Positions 50,486 through 61,266 of a stretch of 64,000 nt of DNA are shown here, piece by piece. Position numbers and translations under genes: made by a program. The DNA is from Vibrio diazotrophicus. GTDB taxonomy: Bacteria > Pseudomonadota > Gammaproteobacteria > Enterobacterales > Vibrionaceae. A model generated the notes under the pieces. That model saw nothing but the letters and a program-made list of their open reading frames with translations, ran no database searches and was not told the origin of the DNA. The stretch spans positions 2,728,001-2,792,000 of the forward strand of contig NZ_CP151842.1 of NCBI RefSeq assembly GCF_038452265.1, written 5' to 3'. The first letter of the stretch is position 1, and each line of letters starts with the position of its first letter.

Positions 50486-51004
50486 TTAGTCGATTTTCAG
50501 CTCTTTCAGCATATCTTCTGGCAAAGCTAACTCATCGTTACGGTTAACACTGATACCCGCAGCGATAACAGTCTTAGCAATTTCCTTCGCTTCTTCTAGC
50601 GAGTGCATTGCTGCTGTACCGCATTGGTATTCATTAAGTTCAGGGATCTTATTTTGAGATTCCACTTTCAGCACATCTTGCATTGCTGCAAGCCAAGCAT
50701 CAGCCACTTCTTGCTCAGTTGGTGTACCAATCAGGCTCATGTAGAAACCTGTACGGCAACCCATTGGTGAAATATCAATAATCTCTACATTTGAACCGTT
50801 TAGGTGTGCACGCATAAAACCTGCATATAGATGTTCAAGGGTATGAATACCTTTTTCAGACAAAATCGCTTTGTTTGGCATAGTAAAGCGCAAGTCAAAA
50901 ACAGTAATGGTATCGCCTTTAGGGGTTTGCATTTTCTTAGCTACGCGCACCGCAGGTGCATTCATTCGAGTATGGTCAACCGTAAAGCTGTCTAATAATG
51001 GCAT
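50486..51004 (-). CDS. luxS: S-ribosylhomocysteine lyase LuxS (AI-2 synthase)
   Basis: 172 residues. LuxS cleaves S-ribosylhomocysteine to homocysteine and DPD, the precursor of autoinducer-2 in Vibrio quorum sensing. The metal ligands are intact: His54 and His58 in HTLEH (with catalytic Glu57) and Cys128 in YQCGTA; the catalytic Cys83 is in [16 protein letters not shown] precedes the ATG. Its neighbour gshA also handles sulfur-amino-acid-derived chemistry; the luxS-gshA pairing is common in vibrios and enterobacteria. Confidence 0.98.
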   Translation of the reverse strand: MPLLDSFTVDHTRMNAPAVRVAKKMQTPKGDTITVFDLRFTMPNKAILSEKGIHTLEHLYAGFMRAHLNGSNVEIIDISPMGCRTGFYMSLIGTPTEQEVADAWLAAMQDVLKVESQNKIPELNEYQCGTAAMHSLEEAKEIAKTVIAAGISVNRNDELALPEDMLKELKID

Positions 51005-51117
51005 TGTTCTTTCTCTCCAATGGTGCTGGAATCTAACGTTATCCCGGCACAGATAAATCGTGTCTAACTATTGTTGTTTGCTAATGATAGCTATTTAAGC
51101 ATCAATGGTGAAGTCGC

Positions 51118-52683
51118 TTATTTCAGATAAGCAAAATACTGTTCAAGATACTCATCAAAACTTAGCGTATCTTGTTGTTCGATACTGAGTTGTTCTTGAG
51201 CAGAACGAATGACCTCTTCTTCCATCAACTCTTTTGAATAAACTTGATATTGATGCTCAAGGTTTTGTTGACGATATTGCGTACCTAACGCACACCCAGC
51301 TTTACCTAAACCACCGGCCGTTTTTACGATTTCTAGCAGTTGTGCCGATAACGTTTTGTCAGGATTATCGATCCACGTTTCTAGCTCATTGCACACTTGC
51401 TGATACGCATTACCTCCAAGCTCGGCATCCATCACTTCGGCAATTTGGCGTAAATCAGCAAACACTCGCTTCGCCCAGTCTTGTAACGATAGTTTTTCAC
51501 CATGGCAGCCAATTTGTAGCTCAAGACCCACTTGACGGCCTTGAACAATGACTTTGTTCCAGTTGTCTCTCCAACATTCCAGTTCACAACTGTCCATAGG
51601 ATCTGAGTCTGAAAGCGCAGCCCATGTTAAGAACAAGTCTAAGAATCGAACTTGCTGTTCTGTTACACCCACAGGGCTAAACGGGTTCACATCCAGAGAG
51701 CGAACCTCAATATATTCAACACCACCTCGAGCTAACGCTTCTGATGGTTTCTCACCACTCTTCGCTACTCGTTTAGGGCGGATTGGTGCATACAGTTCAT
51801 TTTCAATTTGCAAAACGTTGCTGTTGAGCTGACGATACTCACCATCCACTTTGACACCAATTTCGGCAAACTCAGTGGAAGGCGTGCGGATTGCTCTGTT
51901 CAATCCTTCAAGATACTGATTTAAACCGTTGAAGCCGATTTTCAGCCCACTCTGAGCACTGTTGGTATAACCTAAATCACTCAAGCGCAGAGACGTTGAG
52001 TGTGGAAGATACAAAGTGCCACCAACTTTCTCAAATGGCAGCTTTGTTTCGCGGCCACGAATAAAGGATGAACAGAGTGCTGGCGATGCACCAAAGAAAT
52101 ACGGGATCAACCATCCAAATCGATAGTAATTACGGATCAACGCAAAGTAGGCTTCCGATTTTGTATCCTGACGCGTGCTTTCATCTTGCTCACCATACAG
52201 AGCGTCCCAGAACGAATCAGGGAAGGAGAAATTGAAATGTACGCCGGAGATAATCTGCATCAAGCTGCCATAACGCTTTTTAAGACCTGCGCGATACAAA
52301 GTTTTCATTCGTCCAGTATTCGACGAGCCATATTGAGCAAGATTAATGTCATCTTCACTGCCCACATAGCAAGGCATAGATAACGGCCACAATTTCTCAT
52401 CACTGATCTTAGACTGAGCAAAATGATGTATGTCTTTCAATTGTGACATTAACGTTGCAACATCATTAGAAACTGGCGTTATAAATTCCAGCAAAGACTC
52501 TGAAAAATCTGTTGTGACCCAACGGTTCGTCAAAGCACTGCCAAGTGATTGAGGATGTGGCGTCAAAGCCAGCTCACCATCTGATGTATAGCGTAATGTT
52601 TCACGTTCAACACCACGGCCAAACTGCTGAAATACTTTAGATTTATTTGCAACTCGTTCAAGTCGCTCGGCAAAATTAGTCAA
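51118..52683 (-). CDS. gshA: Glutamate--cysteine ligase
   Basis: 521 residues, class I (gammaproteobacterial) GshA. It makes gamma-glutamylcysteine, the first step of glutathione synthesis. Conserved stretches: [22 protein letters not shown] (about 24-45), [26 protein letters not shown] and [19 protein letters not shown], forming the ATP and substrate site. It lies 114 bp upstream of luxS in the same direction. Confidence 0.96.
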   Translation of the reverse strand: MTNFAERLERVANKSKVFQQFGRGVERETLRYTSDGELALTPHPQSLGSALTNRWVTTDFSESLLEFITPVSNDVATLMSQLKDIHHFAQSKISDEKLWPLSMPCYVGSEDDINLAQYGSSNTGRMKTLYRAGLKKRYGSLMQIISGVHFNFSFPDSFWDALYGEQDESTRQDTKSEAYFALIRNYYRFGWLIPYFFGASPALCSSFIRGRETKLPFEKVGGTLYLPHSTSLRLSDLGYTNSAQSGLKIGFNGLNQYLEGLNRAIRTPSTEFAEIGVKVDGEYRQLNSNVLQIENELYAPIRPKRVAKSGEKPSEALARGGVEYIEVRSLDVNPFSPVGVTEQQVRFLDLFLTWAALSDSDPMDSCELECWRDNWNKVIVQGRQVGLELQIGCHGEKLSLQDWAKRVFADLRQIAEVMDAELGGNAYQQVCNELETWIDNPDKTLSAQLLEIVKTAGGLGKAGCALGTQYRQQNLEHQYQVYSKELMEEEVIRSAQEQLSIEQQDTLSFDEYLEQYFAYLK

Positions 52684-52770
52684 ATTGAAATTCGCTTATA
52701 TGTATTGTGAGTCGGCCTAATCCTCTAGCGGTTCAACCTTGTTAAGTGGAAGAATCTACGAAGACAGACA

Positions 52771-52793
52771 GGAGGCACGCGAACGTCGCCTCC
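52771..52793 (-). terminator. GC-rich hairpin after the M16 protease gene
   Basis: GGAGGCGACG, GTTCGC-type loop, GTGCCTCC stem region (GGAGGC/GCCTCC core plus ACG/CGT). There is no U-tract on the minus strand, so termination would need Rho or be weak. Confidence 0.4.
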
Positions 52794-52808
52794 TCTTTTA
52801 TGTGTACT

Positions 52809-55664
52809 CTAGCGGATGATTTCAAGCTCTTCTACGGGAATTGTTAATTTTTCTAGTTGAGGCTTGAGTGTTTTTGCATCACCGACCACGATAATCTGGT
52901 AATCATTCGGATTAAACCATTTCGCAGCTAAACGATCTAGTGTCACTTTATCAACGCGTTTTACTATCTCATTACGAACTTGTAGATAATCTCTATCCAA
53001 GCTGTAGGTCAATATACTACTCAATAAGGAGGTTTTTTGCCCCGGAGTTTCATACTTCAAGGCATCTTGCTGCCCCACAGCCAGACGTAAGAAATCCATT
53101 TCTTGCTCAGTTAAACCATGCTCGCTGAACTTCGCCATTTCATTCTGTAACTCAATAATCGAGTCTAACGTAGCATCTGCTCTGACTTGAGCATTAAACA
53201 CTACAGCCCCCACTTCTCGGTTGCTGGAAAAGTAACTGCTCGCACCGTAGGTAAAACCTTTATCTTCACGCAGATTCTGATTGATACGACTATTGAAATT
53301 GCCGGCAAGATTAAAGTTTGCCAGTTGGCTCAGGTAAAGTTCACCCGTTGCGTCAAACGGTAAACCGCGTCTAACTAGGCGAACGACTGATTGAGGCGCA
53401 TCCGGTTTATCCACCAGATAAACTTTTTTGCTGGCTAAGTTAGGAACAATTTGCGGATCAATCAGAGGCGAAGCTTCCCCCTTCCAATTGGCGAAGAAGT
53501 TAAGCTGTTTGCGAATATCCTGTTTTGAAATATCCCCAACGACAACGATTTGAGCACCATTCGGTGTGTAATGTTTACGATAGAAATGCTTCACATCATC
53601 CAAGGTCAAACTGGCGATTGAATCATTGGTACCATCACTGGAACGAGCAAAAATCGAGGAACCAAACAACACTTGGCGAGTTGCTTGCGATGCTAGCCAT
53701 TCCGGTTGCTGATGCTGATAGACCATTCCTTGAATCATCTGCTGCTTGATTCGGTCAAAATCATCTTGTTTAAAGCCCGGTTGGAATAACACCTCTTCAA
53801 TGACCGACAAAGTTTCAGCTAGATTCTTCTCCAAGCTAGAAACCACAACACTTGTTGAATAGGTATTCGCATTCACGCTGATGGTTGAGCCTAGTTTATC
53901 CAACTGCGCTTGAATCTCTTCTACATTCCTTGATGCTGAGCCCTGTTCCATCATGGCTGCGGTTAGATTTGCTAAGCCTTCCTTACCTCTCGGCACATGC
54001 CTTTCACCAGCCGGAAGTTTAAATTGAATGACCACAGTCGGAGTTTCAGATGTTTTGGTTCCAAGCAGTTCAGCACCGTTGTTGAAGTAAATGTCATACA
54101 ACGTCGGTAAGCGAGCCTGAACTCCCTCTGCGACTTTCGGCATAACTGAACGGTCGAAATTATCTTTGACTTCACGGAACGTCAGCTGCTGTTCAGAAAT
54201 TTTTTGATGCTCTGGCAAATCACGCTCAGGTGTAACAAATGTCGCCTTCTTCACGGCAAAACTTGTCTTGCCTTGTGGGACAATACTAAGCGTGACTTTA
54301 TTTTTGCCATTAATGTACTTGTTATATGCCGCTGTGAGGGTTTTTGGCGATACATGGCGCAGTTGTTCCAGTTGATCTTCAATACGATCCGGTTGACCAT
54401 AAAAGGTTTCATTTGCCGCTAACTGAGCCACTTTTCCTGACACACTCTGCAAAGCAAATACCGAGTTCGCTTCAGCCATTCCTGTGATTTGTTCTAAACG
54501 CTCAGCCTCAACGCCCTTCGATTTGAACTCATCAAGTGTCTGCATAAGCTCTTTATATAAAGGCGCTAACTGACCTTTATTACCAGCAGGGGCCATAGCA
54601 AACACGTAGAAATTACACGCCAGCTCTGAACAGTCATGGAAAGAACCAGCACTGACCGCCTTCTGAGTTTTAACTAAGTTTTGGTACAAATAGCTGTTAG
54701 TTCCACTCCCAAGAACACTGGCTAAAACATCCAGAGACATTTGATCACCAGCACCACGATATGACGTCGGCCAGCCAATCACCACCATAGGCTGTTGAAT
54801 ACGGTCTTCCATGGTTATAAAGCGGTTTTCAGGCAAAATCGCTGGCTGCTTTTTGGCATTTTTCACTTCTGGACCTTTAGGAATAGATCCAAAATATTTG
54901 TTTACCCATTGAAGCGTTTCATCGACGTCAATGTCACCACCGATAGTCAAAACAGCATTGTTTGGACCGTACCAGCGCAGGAAAAACGCTTTTAAATCAT
55001 TAACATCGACTTTATCCAAATCTTCGACATACCCGATTGTCTGCCAAGAGTATGAGTGCCCTTGCGGATAAATGGCTTCACCCATTTTCTCCCACATAAG
55101 ACCATATGGACGGTTGTCATAATTCTGCGCACGCTCATTCTTCACTGTATCGCGCTGGATTTCGAACTTACGTTGAGAGACCGCATCAAGTAAGAAACCC
55201 ATACGATCCGCTTCTAACCACAGCACTTTTTCCAGTTGATTAGCCGGTACCGTTTCATAATAATTCGTCCGGTCTCGGTTAGTTGTGCCATTCAAGGAAC
55301 CGCCCGCTTCAGTGAGCAGCCGAAAGTGTTCTTGGTCACCCACATTCTTGGATCCTTGGAACATCATGTGTTCAAAAAAGTGTGCAAAACCTGATTTGCC
55401 AACTTCTTCACGAGCCGAGCCCACATGATAAGTAACGTCTACATGCACTAACGGATCAGAATGATCCGGAGAAAGAATAACGGTTAATCCATTATCTAAC
55501 TGGTATTTAGAATAAGGGATCATCACTTTGCCGGACGCTGCTTCAACTTGTTCAACTAAGTGAATGCCTTGAGGAAGTGAGGAGAGATCAGCCTCTGGTT
55601 TGGTTTGAGTACTACAGCCATAAATGGCGATTAACGAGAAGGCTCCAGCCCAGATTTTCCTCAT
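52809..55664 (-). CDS. M16 family zinc metalloprotease, predicted lipoprotein
   Basis: 951 residues. The signal peptide ends in a lipobox-like IYGC (Cys17), so it is probably membrane-anchored on the periplasmic side. Two M16 units follow: the N-terminal unit has the inverted zinc motif HFFEH (His95, Glu98, His99) with the distal Glu in VKNERAQNYDNRPYG, while the C-terminal unit (about 510-951) lacks HxxEH and is expected to be structural. Resembles insulinase/pitrilysin-like peptidases of vibrios; the substrate is unknown. Follows yqaA by 19 bp. Confidence 0.9.
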   Translation of the reverse strand: MRKIWAGAFSLIAIYGCSTQTKPEADLSSLPQGIHLVEQVEAASGKVMIPYSKYQLDNGLTVILSPDHSDPLVHVDVTYHVGSAREEVGKSGFAHFFEHMMFQGSKNVGDQEHFRLLTEAGGSLNGTTNRDRTNYYETVPANQLEKVLWLEADRMGFLLDAVSQRKFEIQRDTVKNERAQNYDNRPYGLMWEKMGEAIYPQGHSYSWQTIGYVEDLDKVDVNDLKAFFLRWYGPNNAVLTIGGDIDVDETLQWVNKYFGSIPKGPEVKNAKKQPAILPENRFITMEDRIQQPMVVIGWPTSYRGAGDQMSLDVLASVLGSGTNSYLYQNLVKTQKAVSAGSFHDCSELACNFYVFAMAPAGNKGQLAPLYKELMQTLDEFKSKGVEAERLEQITGMAEANSVFALQSVSGKVAQLAANETFYGQPDRIEDQLEQLRHVSPKTLTAAYNKYINGKNKVTLSIVPQGKTSFAVKKATFVTPERDLPEHQKISEQQLTFREVKDNFDRSVMPKVAEGVQARLPTLYDIYFNNGAELLGTKTSETPTVVIQFKLPAGERHVPRGKEGLANLTAAMMEQGSASRNVEEIQAQLDKLGSTISVNANTYSTSVVVSSLEKNLAETLSVIEEVLFQPGFKQDDFDRIKQQMIQGMVYQHQQPEWLASQATRQVLFGSSIFARSSDGTNDSIASLTLDDVKHFYRKHYTPNGAQIVVVGDISKQDIRKQLNFFANWKGEASPLIDPQIVPNLASKKVYLVDKPDAPQSVVRLVRRGLPFDATGELYLSQLANFNLAGNFNSRINQNLREDKGFTYGASSYFSSNREVGAVVFNAQVRADATLDSIIELQNEMAKFSEHGLTEQEMDFLRLAVGQQDALKYETPGQKTSLLSSILTYSLDRDYLQVRNEIVKRVDKVTLDRLAAKWFNPNDYQIIVVGDAKTLKPQLEKLTIPVEELEIIR

Positions 55665-55683
55665 AACATCTCCTTAGAAAATC

Positions 55684-56139
55684 TTAGAAAAAGAAAAGAA
55701 CGGCTAGAATGGAATATCGAAGCGCTTTGCCAATCAAAATCATGACAAATGAAGGTAAAAATTTCATTCTTAACCAGCCGGCCGCTAAACAAAGCGGATC
55801 GCCAATAATAGGTAACCAACTAAACAGTAAAGACCAGTAACCGTACTTAGTTAGCCAAGCTAAAGCTTTATGACCATGCTTTTGCTGCTGAGTTCTATTC
55901 GGCAGCCATAAACCTAACCAATAGTTGACTAAGCCACCAAGGGTATTCCCCAAAGTTGCGATTGTAATGACAGAAAACACGGAATATTGATTAAGCGCTA
56001 AAGTAGCGAGTAAAGCGGCTTCTGAACCACCGGGAAGTAGAGTTGCACTAAAAAAGCCGCCAAAAAAGAGAACCCATAATGCTGAATCAGAGAATAACTG
56101 CGCAAATTGGGTAAAAAGAGAGTTAAAAAACTCAATCAT
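55684..56139 (-). CDS. yqaA: YqaA family (DedA/VTT-like) membrane protein
   Basis: 151 residues, about four membrane segments. The VTT-like signatures are FFGGFFSATLLPGGSEAALLATL (about 25-47) and FSWLPIIGDPLCLAAGWLRM (about 104-123). Related to DedA proteins, which act in lipid carrier and phospholipid flipping; function of YqaA itself is not established. Start overlaps the stop of the upstream oxidoreductase by 4 bp, so the two are probably co-translated. Confidence 0.85.
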   Translation of the reverse strand: MIEFFNSLFTQFAQLFSDSALWVLFFGGFFSATLLPGGSEAALLATLALNQYSVFSVITIATLGNTLGGLVNYWLGLWLPNRTQQQKHGHKALAWLTKYGYWSLLFSWLPIIGDPLCLAAGWLRMKFLPSFVMILIGKALRYSILAVLFFF

Positions 56140-57083
56140 TTCATATCTAACAAAACCTTGCCTCGTGTATGACCCGTTTCTATTTGTTTGTGGGCTTGTT
56201 GAACTTCATCCATAGGATAAATGTGTTGAATTTCAGTTTTTAGCAATCCAACACTAACCATGTATAGCATAGTGTCTAATTGTTCAGGATTAGGATCTAC
56301 CAACATACCTGTGGCTTGAAAACCCAACATTTTCGCTTTCTCACAAATCAGTTCAGCACTTAATGTCGGAACAGTGACAACACGAGCATTGTCATTTAGA
56401 CACTTCAACGCATCCAAAGCAGCATCTCCGCCAACAAGGTCGATCAATACATCCACTTTTTCAATACGCTGTGATACAGGCGCAAACTGATAGTTAATCG
56501 CATGGGCACCAAGAGTAGCCAGATAATCCAGATTACTTTCACTGCAAGTGGTATAAACCTCTGCTTTTGCAGCAATGGCTATCTGCACAGCCAAATGCCC
56601 GACACCACCAGCACCCGCTAAAATCAGTACCACATCACCTTCTTTCACTTCCGCTTTATTCAAAGCCTGAGCAGCAGTTTGCCCCGCAAGAGGAAGTACG
56701 GCAGCGGCTTCTAAAGTGACCGCTTCAGGCACCAGGCTCAGTTCCTTTTCTGGAACACAAACATATTGGCTATAACCTCCACCTTGAGTAGGAAAACCAA
56801 TAAAACCAGCAACGTTATCGCCATCTTGCAAACGAGAAACACCCTCGCCGACTTTTATAATCTGCCCTGCAACATCATAGCCCGGTACCCAAGGTAAATT
56901 GTCTTTATTCTGAGCTGCAGCCCAACCTAAACCAGCCCGTGTTTTTACATCAATCGGATTGATTCCAGAATATGCGACACGGACTAATACCTCGCCAGCT
57001 TTCGGCTCTGGTATTGGTGACGATAATATTGATAAAACTTCAGGCCCACCAAACTGGGTAATAGCAATTTGCTTGTTTTCCAT
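56136..57083 (-). CDS. Zinc-type MDR NADP-dependent oxidoreductase (quinone reductase-like)
   Basis: 315 residues from ATG at 57083, where MENKQIAITQFGGPEVLSI starts the GroES-like domain (about 1-120, VRVAYSGINPIDVKTRAG, PGYDVAGQIIKVG). The Rossmann domain carries GAGGVGHLAVQIA (about 150-162). It lacks the cysteines of zinc-binding alcohol dehydrogenases, so it is the zinc-independent quinone-oxidoreductase type. The substrate is unknown. A terminator separates it from oadGAB. Confidence 0.85.
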   Translation of the reverse strand: MENKQIAITQFGGPEVLSILSSPIPEPKAGEVLVRVAYSGINPIDVKTRAGLGWAAAQNKDNLPWVPGYDVAGQIIKVGEGVSRLQDGDNVAGFIGFPTQGGGYSQYVCVPEKELSLVPEAVTLEAAAVLPLAGQTAAQALNKAEVKEGDVVLILAGAGGVGHLAVQIAIAAKAEVYTTCSESNLDYLATLGAHAINYQFAPVSQRIEKVDVLIDLVGGDAALDALKCLNDNARVVTVPTLSAELICEKAKMLGFQATGMLVDPNPEQLDTMLYMVSVGLLKTEIQHIYPMDEVQQAHKQIETGHTRGKVLLDMK

Positions 57084-57111
57084 TTCAACTGTCCCTATAG
57101 CGCAAATAAAA

Positions 57112-57133
57112 AAGGGATGCTGCAGCATCCCTT
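57112..57133 (-). terminator. oadGAB terminator
   Basis: A perfect palindrome GGGATGCTGCAGCATCCC (57114-57131), with TTTTTTATT after it on the minus strand, 110 bp after oadB. Confidence 0.88.
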
Positions 57134-57243
57134 TGAATATATACCAATATTTACAAACACTACAGTTTCATACCGCGAAAGCGTTAAGCAAAGATAATGT
57201 CCTCTATTGGTACGTTCAACCAATTGGTTTCATCAGCCAGCTA

Positions 57244-58374
57244 TTAACCTACTAATGCGAGTAACACACCAGCGGCAACCGCAGAGCCAAGCACACCCGC
57301 TACGTTGGGTCCCATCGCATGCATCAACAAGAAGTTTTGAGGGTTAGCTTGTAAGCCAACCTTGTTAACCACTCGTGCTGCCATAGGAACCGCAGATACA
57401 CCAGCCGCACCGATAAGCGGGTTGATATCCTCTTTAGAGAATTTATTAAGTACCTTAGCCATAATGACACCACCAGCAGTACCGATACTGAATGCCACTG
57501 CGCCTAAAGCCAAAATACCCAACGTTTCTAAATTTAGGAATTTATCCGCTTGCAACTTAGAACCAACACCAAGCCCTAGGAAAATAGTGACGATGTTGAT
57601 CAACTCATTTTGCGCAGTCTTAGACAAACGCTCAACGACACCGGCTTCACGCATCAAGTTTCCTAAACAGAACATACCAACAAGTGGAGTCGCTGACGGT
57701 AGGAACAAAATGGTCATCAGAAGGACAATCAGAGGGAAAATGATTTTTTCTGTTTTCCCAACATGACGAAGCTGAGCCATTTTAATCTGGCGCTCTTCGG
57801 GAGTCGTCAGAGCTTTCATAATTGGCGGCTGAATAATAGGTACTAATGCCATGTAGCTGTATGCTGCTACAGCAATCGCACCCAGCAGATCCGGTGACAA
57901 CTTACTTGCTAAGAAAATCGCTGTCGGGCCATCAGCACCACCGATAATTGCAATCGATGATGCATCTGCCATGGAAAATTCCATTCCCGGAACATAGTTA
58001 AGGAAAATTGCACCAAATAAGGTTGCAAAAATACCTAACTGAGCAGCCGCACCTAACCACAATGTTTTTGGGTTTGCGATTAAAGCGCCAAAGTCAGTCA
58101 TTGCCCCTACACCCATAAAGATCAACAACGGGAATACACCCGATTCGATCCCTACGTGGTAAACGTAGTAAAGCAAACCTCCCGGTTCAGTGAAACCAGC
58201 ATTTGGAATATTTGCCAGAACCGCACCAAAGCCAATTGGCAGAAGTAACAAGGGTTCAAAACCTTTACGAATAGCAAGGAACAGTAGCAAACAACCAACC
58301 ATGATCATAATGATCTGACCCAGTTCAAAGTTAGCTATACCTGTTTCACGCCATAAGGTTATTAATCCGTCCAT
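57244..58374 (-). CDS. oadB: Oxaloacetate decarboxylase beta subunit (Na+ pump)
   Basis: 376 residues, about nine or ten membrane segments. Carries the Na+ translocation signatures [16 protein letters not shown] (with the Asp of the GGADGPT motif), [29 protein letters not shown] and [21 protein letters not shown]. It decarboxylates carboxybiotin and drives two Na+ outwards. It is about 55 residues shorter than the Klebsiella subunit (433), lacking an insert after the second helix. Follows oadA by 9 bp. Confidence 0.95.
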   Translation of the reverse strand: MDGLITLWRETGIANFELGQIIMIMVGCLLLFLAIRKGFEPLLLLPIGFGAVLANIPNAGFTEPGGLLYYVYHVGIESGVFPLLIFMGVGAMTDFGALIANPKTLWLGAAAQLGIFATLFGAIFLNYVPGMEFSMADASSIAIIGGADGPTAIFLASKLSPDLLGAIAVAAYSYMALVPIIQPPIMKALTTPEERQIKMAQLRHVGKTEKIIFPLIVLLMTILFLPSATPLVGMFCLGNLMREAGVVERLSKTAQNELINIVTIFLGLGVGSKLQADKFLNLETLGILALGAVAFSIGTAGGVIMAKVLNKFSKEDINPLIGAAGVSAVPMAARVVNKVGLQANPQNFLLMHAMGPNVAGVLGSAVAAGVLLALVG

Positions 58375-58383
58375 GGTACTCCC

Positions 58384-60168
58384 TTACGCCAAGCTCAGCA
58401 GTGGTGAACCAACAGCAACAGCATCACCCTCTTTAACATGAAGATCCTGAACTAATCCTGAGCGAGCTGCTCTGACTTCCGTTTCCATCTTCATTGCTTC
58501 GAGAATAATGAGTACATCGCCTTCAGCAACTTCTTCACCAGCCGCTACGTTTACTTTGAAAATAGTACCGGCTAGTGGCGCTGGAACGTCTTCAGCGTTA
58601 TCAACAGTGGCAACTGGAGCGGCAGCCGCAGGTTTAGCCTGCGCAGGTGTAACCGAAGTAAGCTGGCCTTGAGGACCGACTTCCACATCGTACACGTGGC
58701 CATCAACTTTAACACTGTAAGTTTCGATGCCACCAACCGCTGACGCAGCAGGTTTAGTTACAACTGGAGCAGCCACTTCTTTACCCGGTGCAGGCTCGAA
58801 AGCTTCTGGGTTGTGGCGGTTCTTCAGGAACTTCAAACCAACCTGAGGGAACAGCGCATATGTCAGGACATCATCAACGGTGTCTTCTGCCAAAGAAATA
58901 CCTTCTGCTTTTGCTTTCTCTAGCAGTTCAGTCGTTAGGTGTTCCATTTCGTCTTGCAATAGATCTGCAGGACGACAGGTGATCACTTCTGCACCATCGA
59001 GAACACGAGCTTGCAACTCAGTGTTTACTTCAGCAGGAGTCGCACCGTATTCGCCTTTCAATAAACCCGCAGTTTCTTTAGTGATGCTCTTATAGCGCTC
59101 GCCAGTCAGAACGTTGATCACAGCTTGAGTACCGACGATTTGTGACGTCGGCGTTACCAAAGGAATATAGCCAAGATCTTTACGAACACGAGGGATCTCT
59201 TCGAGAACTTCATCGATACGATCAGCCGCGCCTTGTTCTTTAAGCTGACCTTCCATATTGGTCAACATACCACCAGGGACTTGAGCAATCAAAATGCGAG
59301 AATCAACGCCTTTTAACTGACCTTCCCACTTCGCGTATTTCTTACGCACTTCACGGAAGTAAGACGCAATAGGTTCGATCTGCTCAAGCTTCAAATTAGT
59401 ATCGCGTTCAGTACCTTGCAGCATAGCGACAACAGTTTCTGTTGGCGTATGACCGTAAGTCTGGCTCATGGAAGAAATTGCGGTATCAAGAATGTCGATA
59501 CCAGCTTCCACCGCCTTCACCGCTGTTGCTGTCGATAAACCTGTGGTTGCATGGCAATGTAGAGCAAGTGGAACATCACACGATGCTTTAATACGTGTAA
59601 TCAGCTCTTCAGCTTCATATGGTTTAAGCAGGCCAGACATATCTTTGATACACAAAGAATGACAACCTAAATCTTCCAATCGCTTAGCAAGATCAACCCA
59701 AGTATCGGCATTGTGAACCGGACTGGTGGTATACGAGAGCGTACCTTGGGCATGAGCACCGACATCAATTGTCGCTTTTACTGCTTTCTCAAAGTTACGC
59801 ACATCGTTCATCGCATCAAAGATACGGAACACATCCATACCATTGGTATGCGCACGCTCAACAAATTTCTCTACCACATCATCAGCATAGTGACGATAAC
59901 CCAGTAAGTTTTGACCGCGCAAAAGCATTTGCATTGGTGTGTTAGGCATTGCTCTTTTCAGCTCTCGTAAACGCTCCCATGGGTCTTCACCCAAGAATCG
60001 AATACAGGCATCAAATGTTGCTCCGCCCCAAGTTTCAAGAGACCAATAGCCAATTTTGTCCAACTCTGCTGCAATCGGCAGCATATCTTCGATACGCATG
60101 CGCGTAGCAAATAAAGATTGATGGGCATCGCGAAGGACCACATCGGTTATGGCAAGTGGTTTAGACAT
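58384..60168 (-). CDS. oadA: Oxaloacetate decarboxylase alpha subunit (biotin carboxyltransferase)
   Basis: 594 residues. N-terminal carboxyltransferase TIM barrel (about 1-300; [34 protein letters not shown], the metal site [10 protein letters not shown] and [10 protein letters not shown]), a PYC_OADA association domain, an Ala/Pro-rich linker (about 470-530) and a C-terminal biotinyl domain with Lys560 in EAMKME. Makes carboxybiotin from oxaloacetate for OadB. Confidence 0.96.
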   Translation of the reverse strand: MSKPLAITDVVLRDAHQSLFATRMRIEDMLPIAAELDKIGYWSLETWGGATFDACIRFLGEDPWERLRELKRAMPNTPMQMLLRGQNLLGYRHYADDVVEKFVERAHTNGMDVFRIFDAMNDVRNFEKAVKATIDVGAHAQGTLSYTTSPVHNADTWVDLAKRLEDLGCHSLCIKDMSGLLKPYEAEELITRIKASCDVPLALHCHATTGLSTATAVKAVEAGIDILDTAISSMSQTYGHTPTETVVAMLQGTERDTNLKLEQIEPIASYFREVRKKYAKWEGQLKGVDSRILIAQVPGGMLTNMEGQLKEQGAADRIDEVLEEIPRVRKDLGYIPLVTPTSQIVGTQAVINVLTGERYKSITKETAGLLKGEYGATPAEVNTELQARVLDGAEVITCRPADLLQDEMEHLTTELLEKAKAEGISLAEDTVDDVLTYALFPQVGLKFLKNRHNPEAFEPAPGKEVAAPVVTKPAASAVGGIETYSVKVDGHVYDVEVGPQGQLTSVTPAQAKPAAAAPVATVDNAEDVPAPLAGTIFKVNVAAGEEVAEGDVLIILEAMKMETEVRAARSGLVQDLHVKEGDAVAVGSPLLSLA

Positions 60169-60187
60169 GCTTATTAACTCCTTTTAA

Positions 60188-60472
60188 TTATTTACTACCT
60201 TTCGCAGCAGCTAGAGTACGGTGCTGATGTACAGCAGCAGAAATAGCCGCAACAACCTGTGGGCTAACCGTTTGTTGGTTCAACGCCCCAGATTTCACTG
60301 GTACTTTTTTATTTTTAATAGGTGTACTGATCGGTTGAGGTACTTCTTGAGGTACCAATTTAGACATTAACCGAACGAGATAGACCAATATGGTTAGGAA
60401 TAGAAAAACGAAGCCCATCCCTGTCATCATCAGGGTGGCCGCGTCTACTAGCAGGCTTCCAATGTTTGTCAT
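60188..60472 (-). CDS. oadG: Oxaloacetate decarboxylase gamma subunit
   Basis: 94 residues. One N-terminal membrane helix (about 13-37, TLMMTGMGFVFLFLTILVYLV) and a polar C-terminal tail that in other species binds Zn2+ and the alpha subunit. Holds OadA and OadB together. First gene of oadGAB, 19 bp before oadA; promoter 78-105 bp upstream. Confidence 0.9.
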   Translation of the reverse strand: MTNIGSLLVDAATLMMTGMGFVFLFLTILVYLVRLMSKLVPQEVPQPISTPIKNKKVPVKSGALNQQTVSPQVVAAISAAVHQHRTLAAAKGSK

Positions 60473-60826
60473 GTTGCTTCCTTTCTTTTGTCATCCTGAC
60501 AACAATCGTCAAAAAAAACGAGATTCCTCGTTATGACAAGTGAGCGAAAATTATCTCAATTGATTAAAAATTGTCAATTTAGTTGAGAGTACTCTTCTAG
60601 AAGCGCCACATATTGAGTGTCAGATTTATGGCATAGCTAACAAAACGGCGCAAACCGATTGTAAGCAAACCAACGCGTGAGCCACGTATTTGTATCCATT
60701 ACGATGAGAATAGTGAAACTTTGAAATGAAATAAGAAATATGGGAGGTAAAGTCATGTTGGTTCGATACAGAACAGTGACTTACTACTTGCAGATAAACA
60801 AGAATTGTATTTTTAACAAAAGAAAA
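60473..60826. other. Intergenic region upstream of oadG
   Basis: About 350 bp without a gene. The oad promoter (60550-60577) is the only element recognised. Between 60580 and 60826 nothing stands out: no long frame with a good start, no hairpin of note. Confidence 0.5.
60550..60577 (-). promoter_or_regulatory. oadGAB promoter
   Basis: On the minus strand -35 TTGACA (60572-60577), 16-bp spacer, -10 GATAAT (60550-60555). Confidence 0.75.
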
Positions 60827-60828
60827 AA

Positions 60829-60847
60829 GCCTCGCATTATGCGAGGC
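60829..60847 (-). terminator. tRNA operon terminator
   Basis: On the minus strand GCCTCGCATAATGCGAGGC (8-9 bp stem) followed by TTTTTTC, directly after the last tRNA-Arg gene. Confidence 0.93.
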
Positions 60848-60856
60848 TTTAAATAG

Positions 60857-60933
60857 TGGCGCGTCCTGGAGGATTCGAACCTCCGACCGCCTGGTTCGTA
60901 GCCAGGTACTCTATCCAGCTGAGCTAAGGACGC
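60857..60933 (-). tRNA. tRNA-Arg(ACG), last of the array
   Basis: 77 nt including encoded CCA. 5' acceptor GCGTCCT pairs with AGGACGC; anticodon stem CCTGG/CCAGG with loop CTACGAA, anticodon ACG (read as ICG after deamination). T arm GGAGG-TTCGAAT-CCTCC. Confidence 0.97.
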
Positions 60934-60974
60934 GCAGAGTTAATGAGTTTAAATAAAAACATCAACTTAAATAA

Positions 60975-61051
60975 TGGCGCGCTCAGGAGGATTCGAACCT
61001 CCGACCGCCTGGTTCGTAGCCAGGTACTCTATCCAGCTGAGCTATGAGCGC
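60975..61051 (-). tRNA. tRNA-Arg(ACG), variant acceptor stem
   Basis: 77 nt, same body as its neighbours; the acceptor stem is GCGCTCA/TGAGCGC instead of GCGTCCT/AGGACGC, with paired (compensatory) changes. Anticodon ACG, CCA encoded. Confidence 0.97.
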
Positions 61052-61148
61052 GCAGTTTTTAATATTCTAGTCTTAAAGATTGAGACTGATATAAGGGCAT
61101 TACCCTGATGCTTAGGACTCTTTTTACAGACATCTTAAACATAAATAG

Positions 61149-61225
61149 TGGCGCGTCCTGGAGGATTCGAACCTCCGACCGCCTGGTTCGTAGCCAGGTA
61201 CTCTATCCAGCTGAGCTAAGGACGC
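61149..61225 (-). tRNA. tRNA-Arg(ACG)
   Basis: Identical to the gene at 60857-60933; part of the tandem duplication. Confidence 0.97.
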
Positions 61226-61266
61226 GCAGAGTTAATGAGTTTAAATAAAAACATCAACTTAAATAA

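Noticed and set aside
60580..60826. Possible small RNA or small gene between the oad promoter and the tRNA terminator
   Set aside because: A GGGAGGT followed by ATG at 60764 opens only a very short frame, and no promoter-terminator pair encloses the region.
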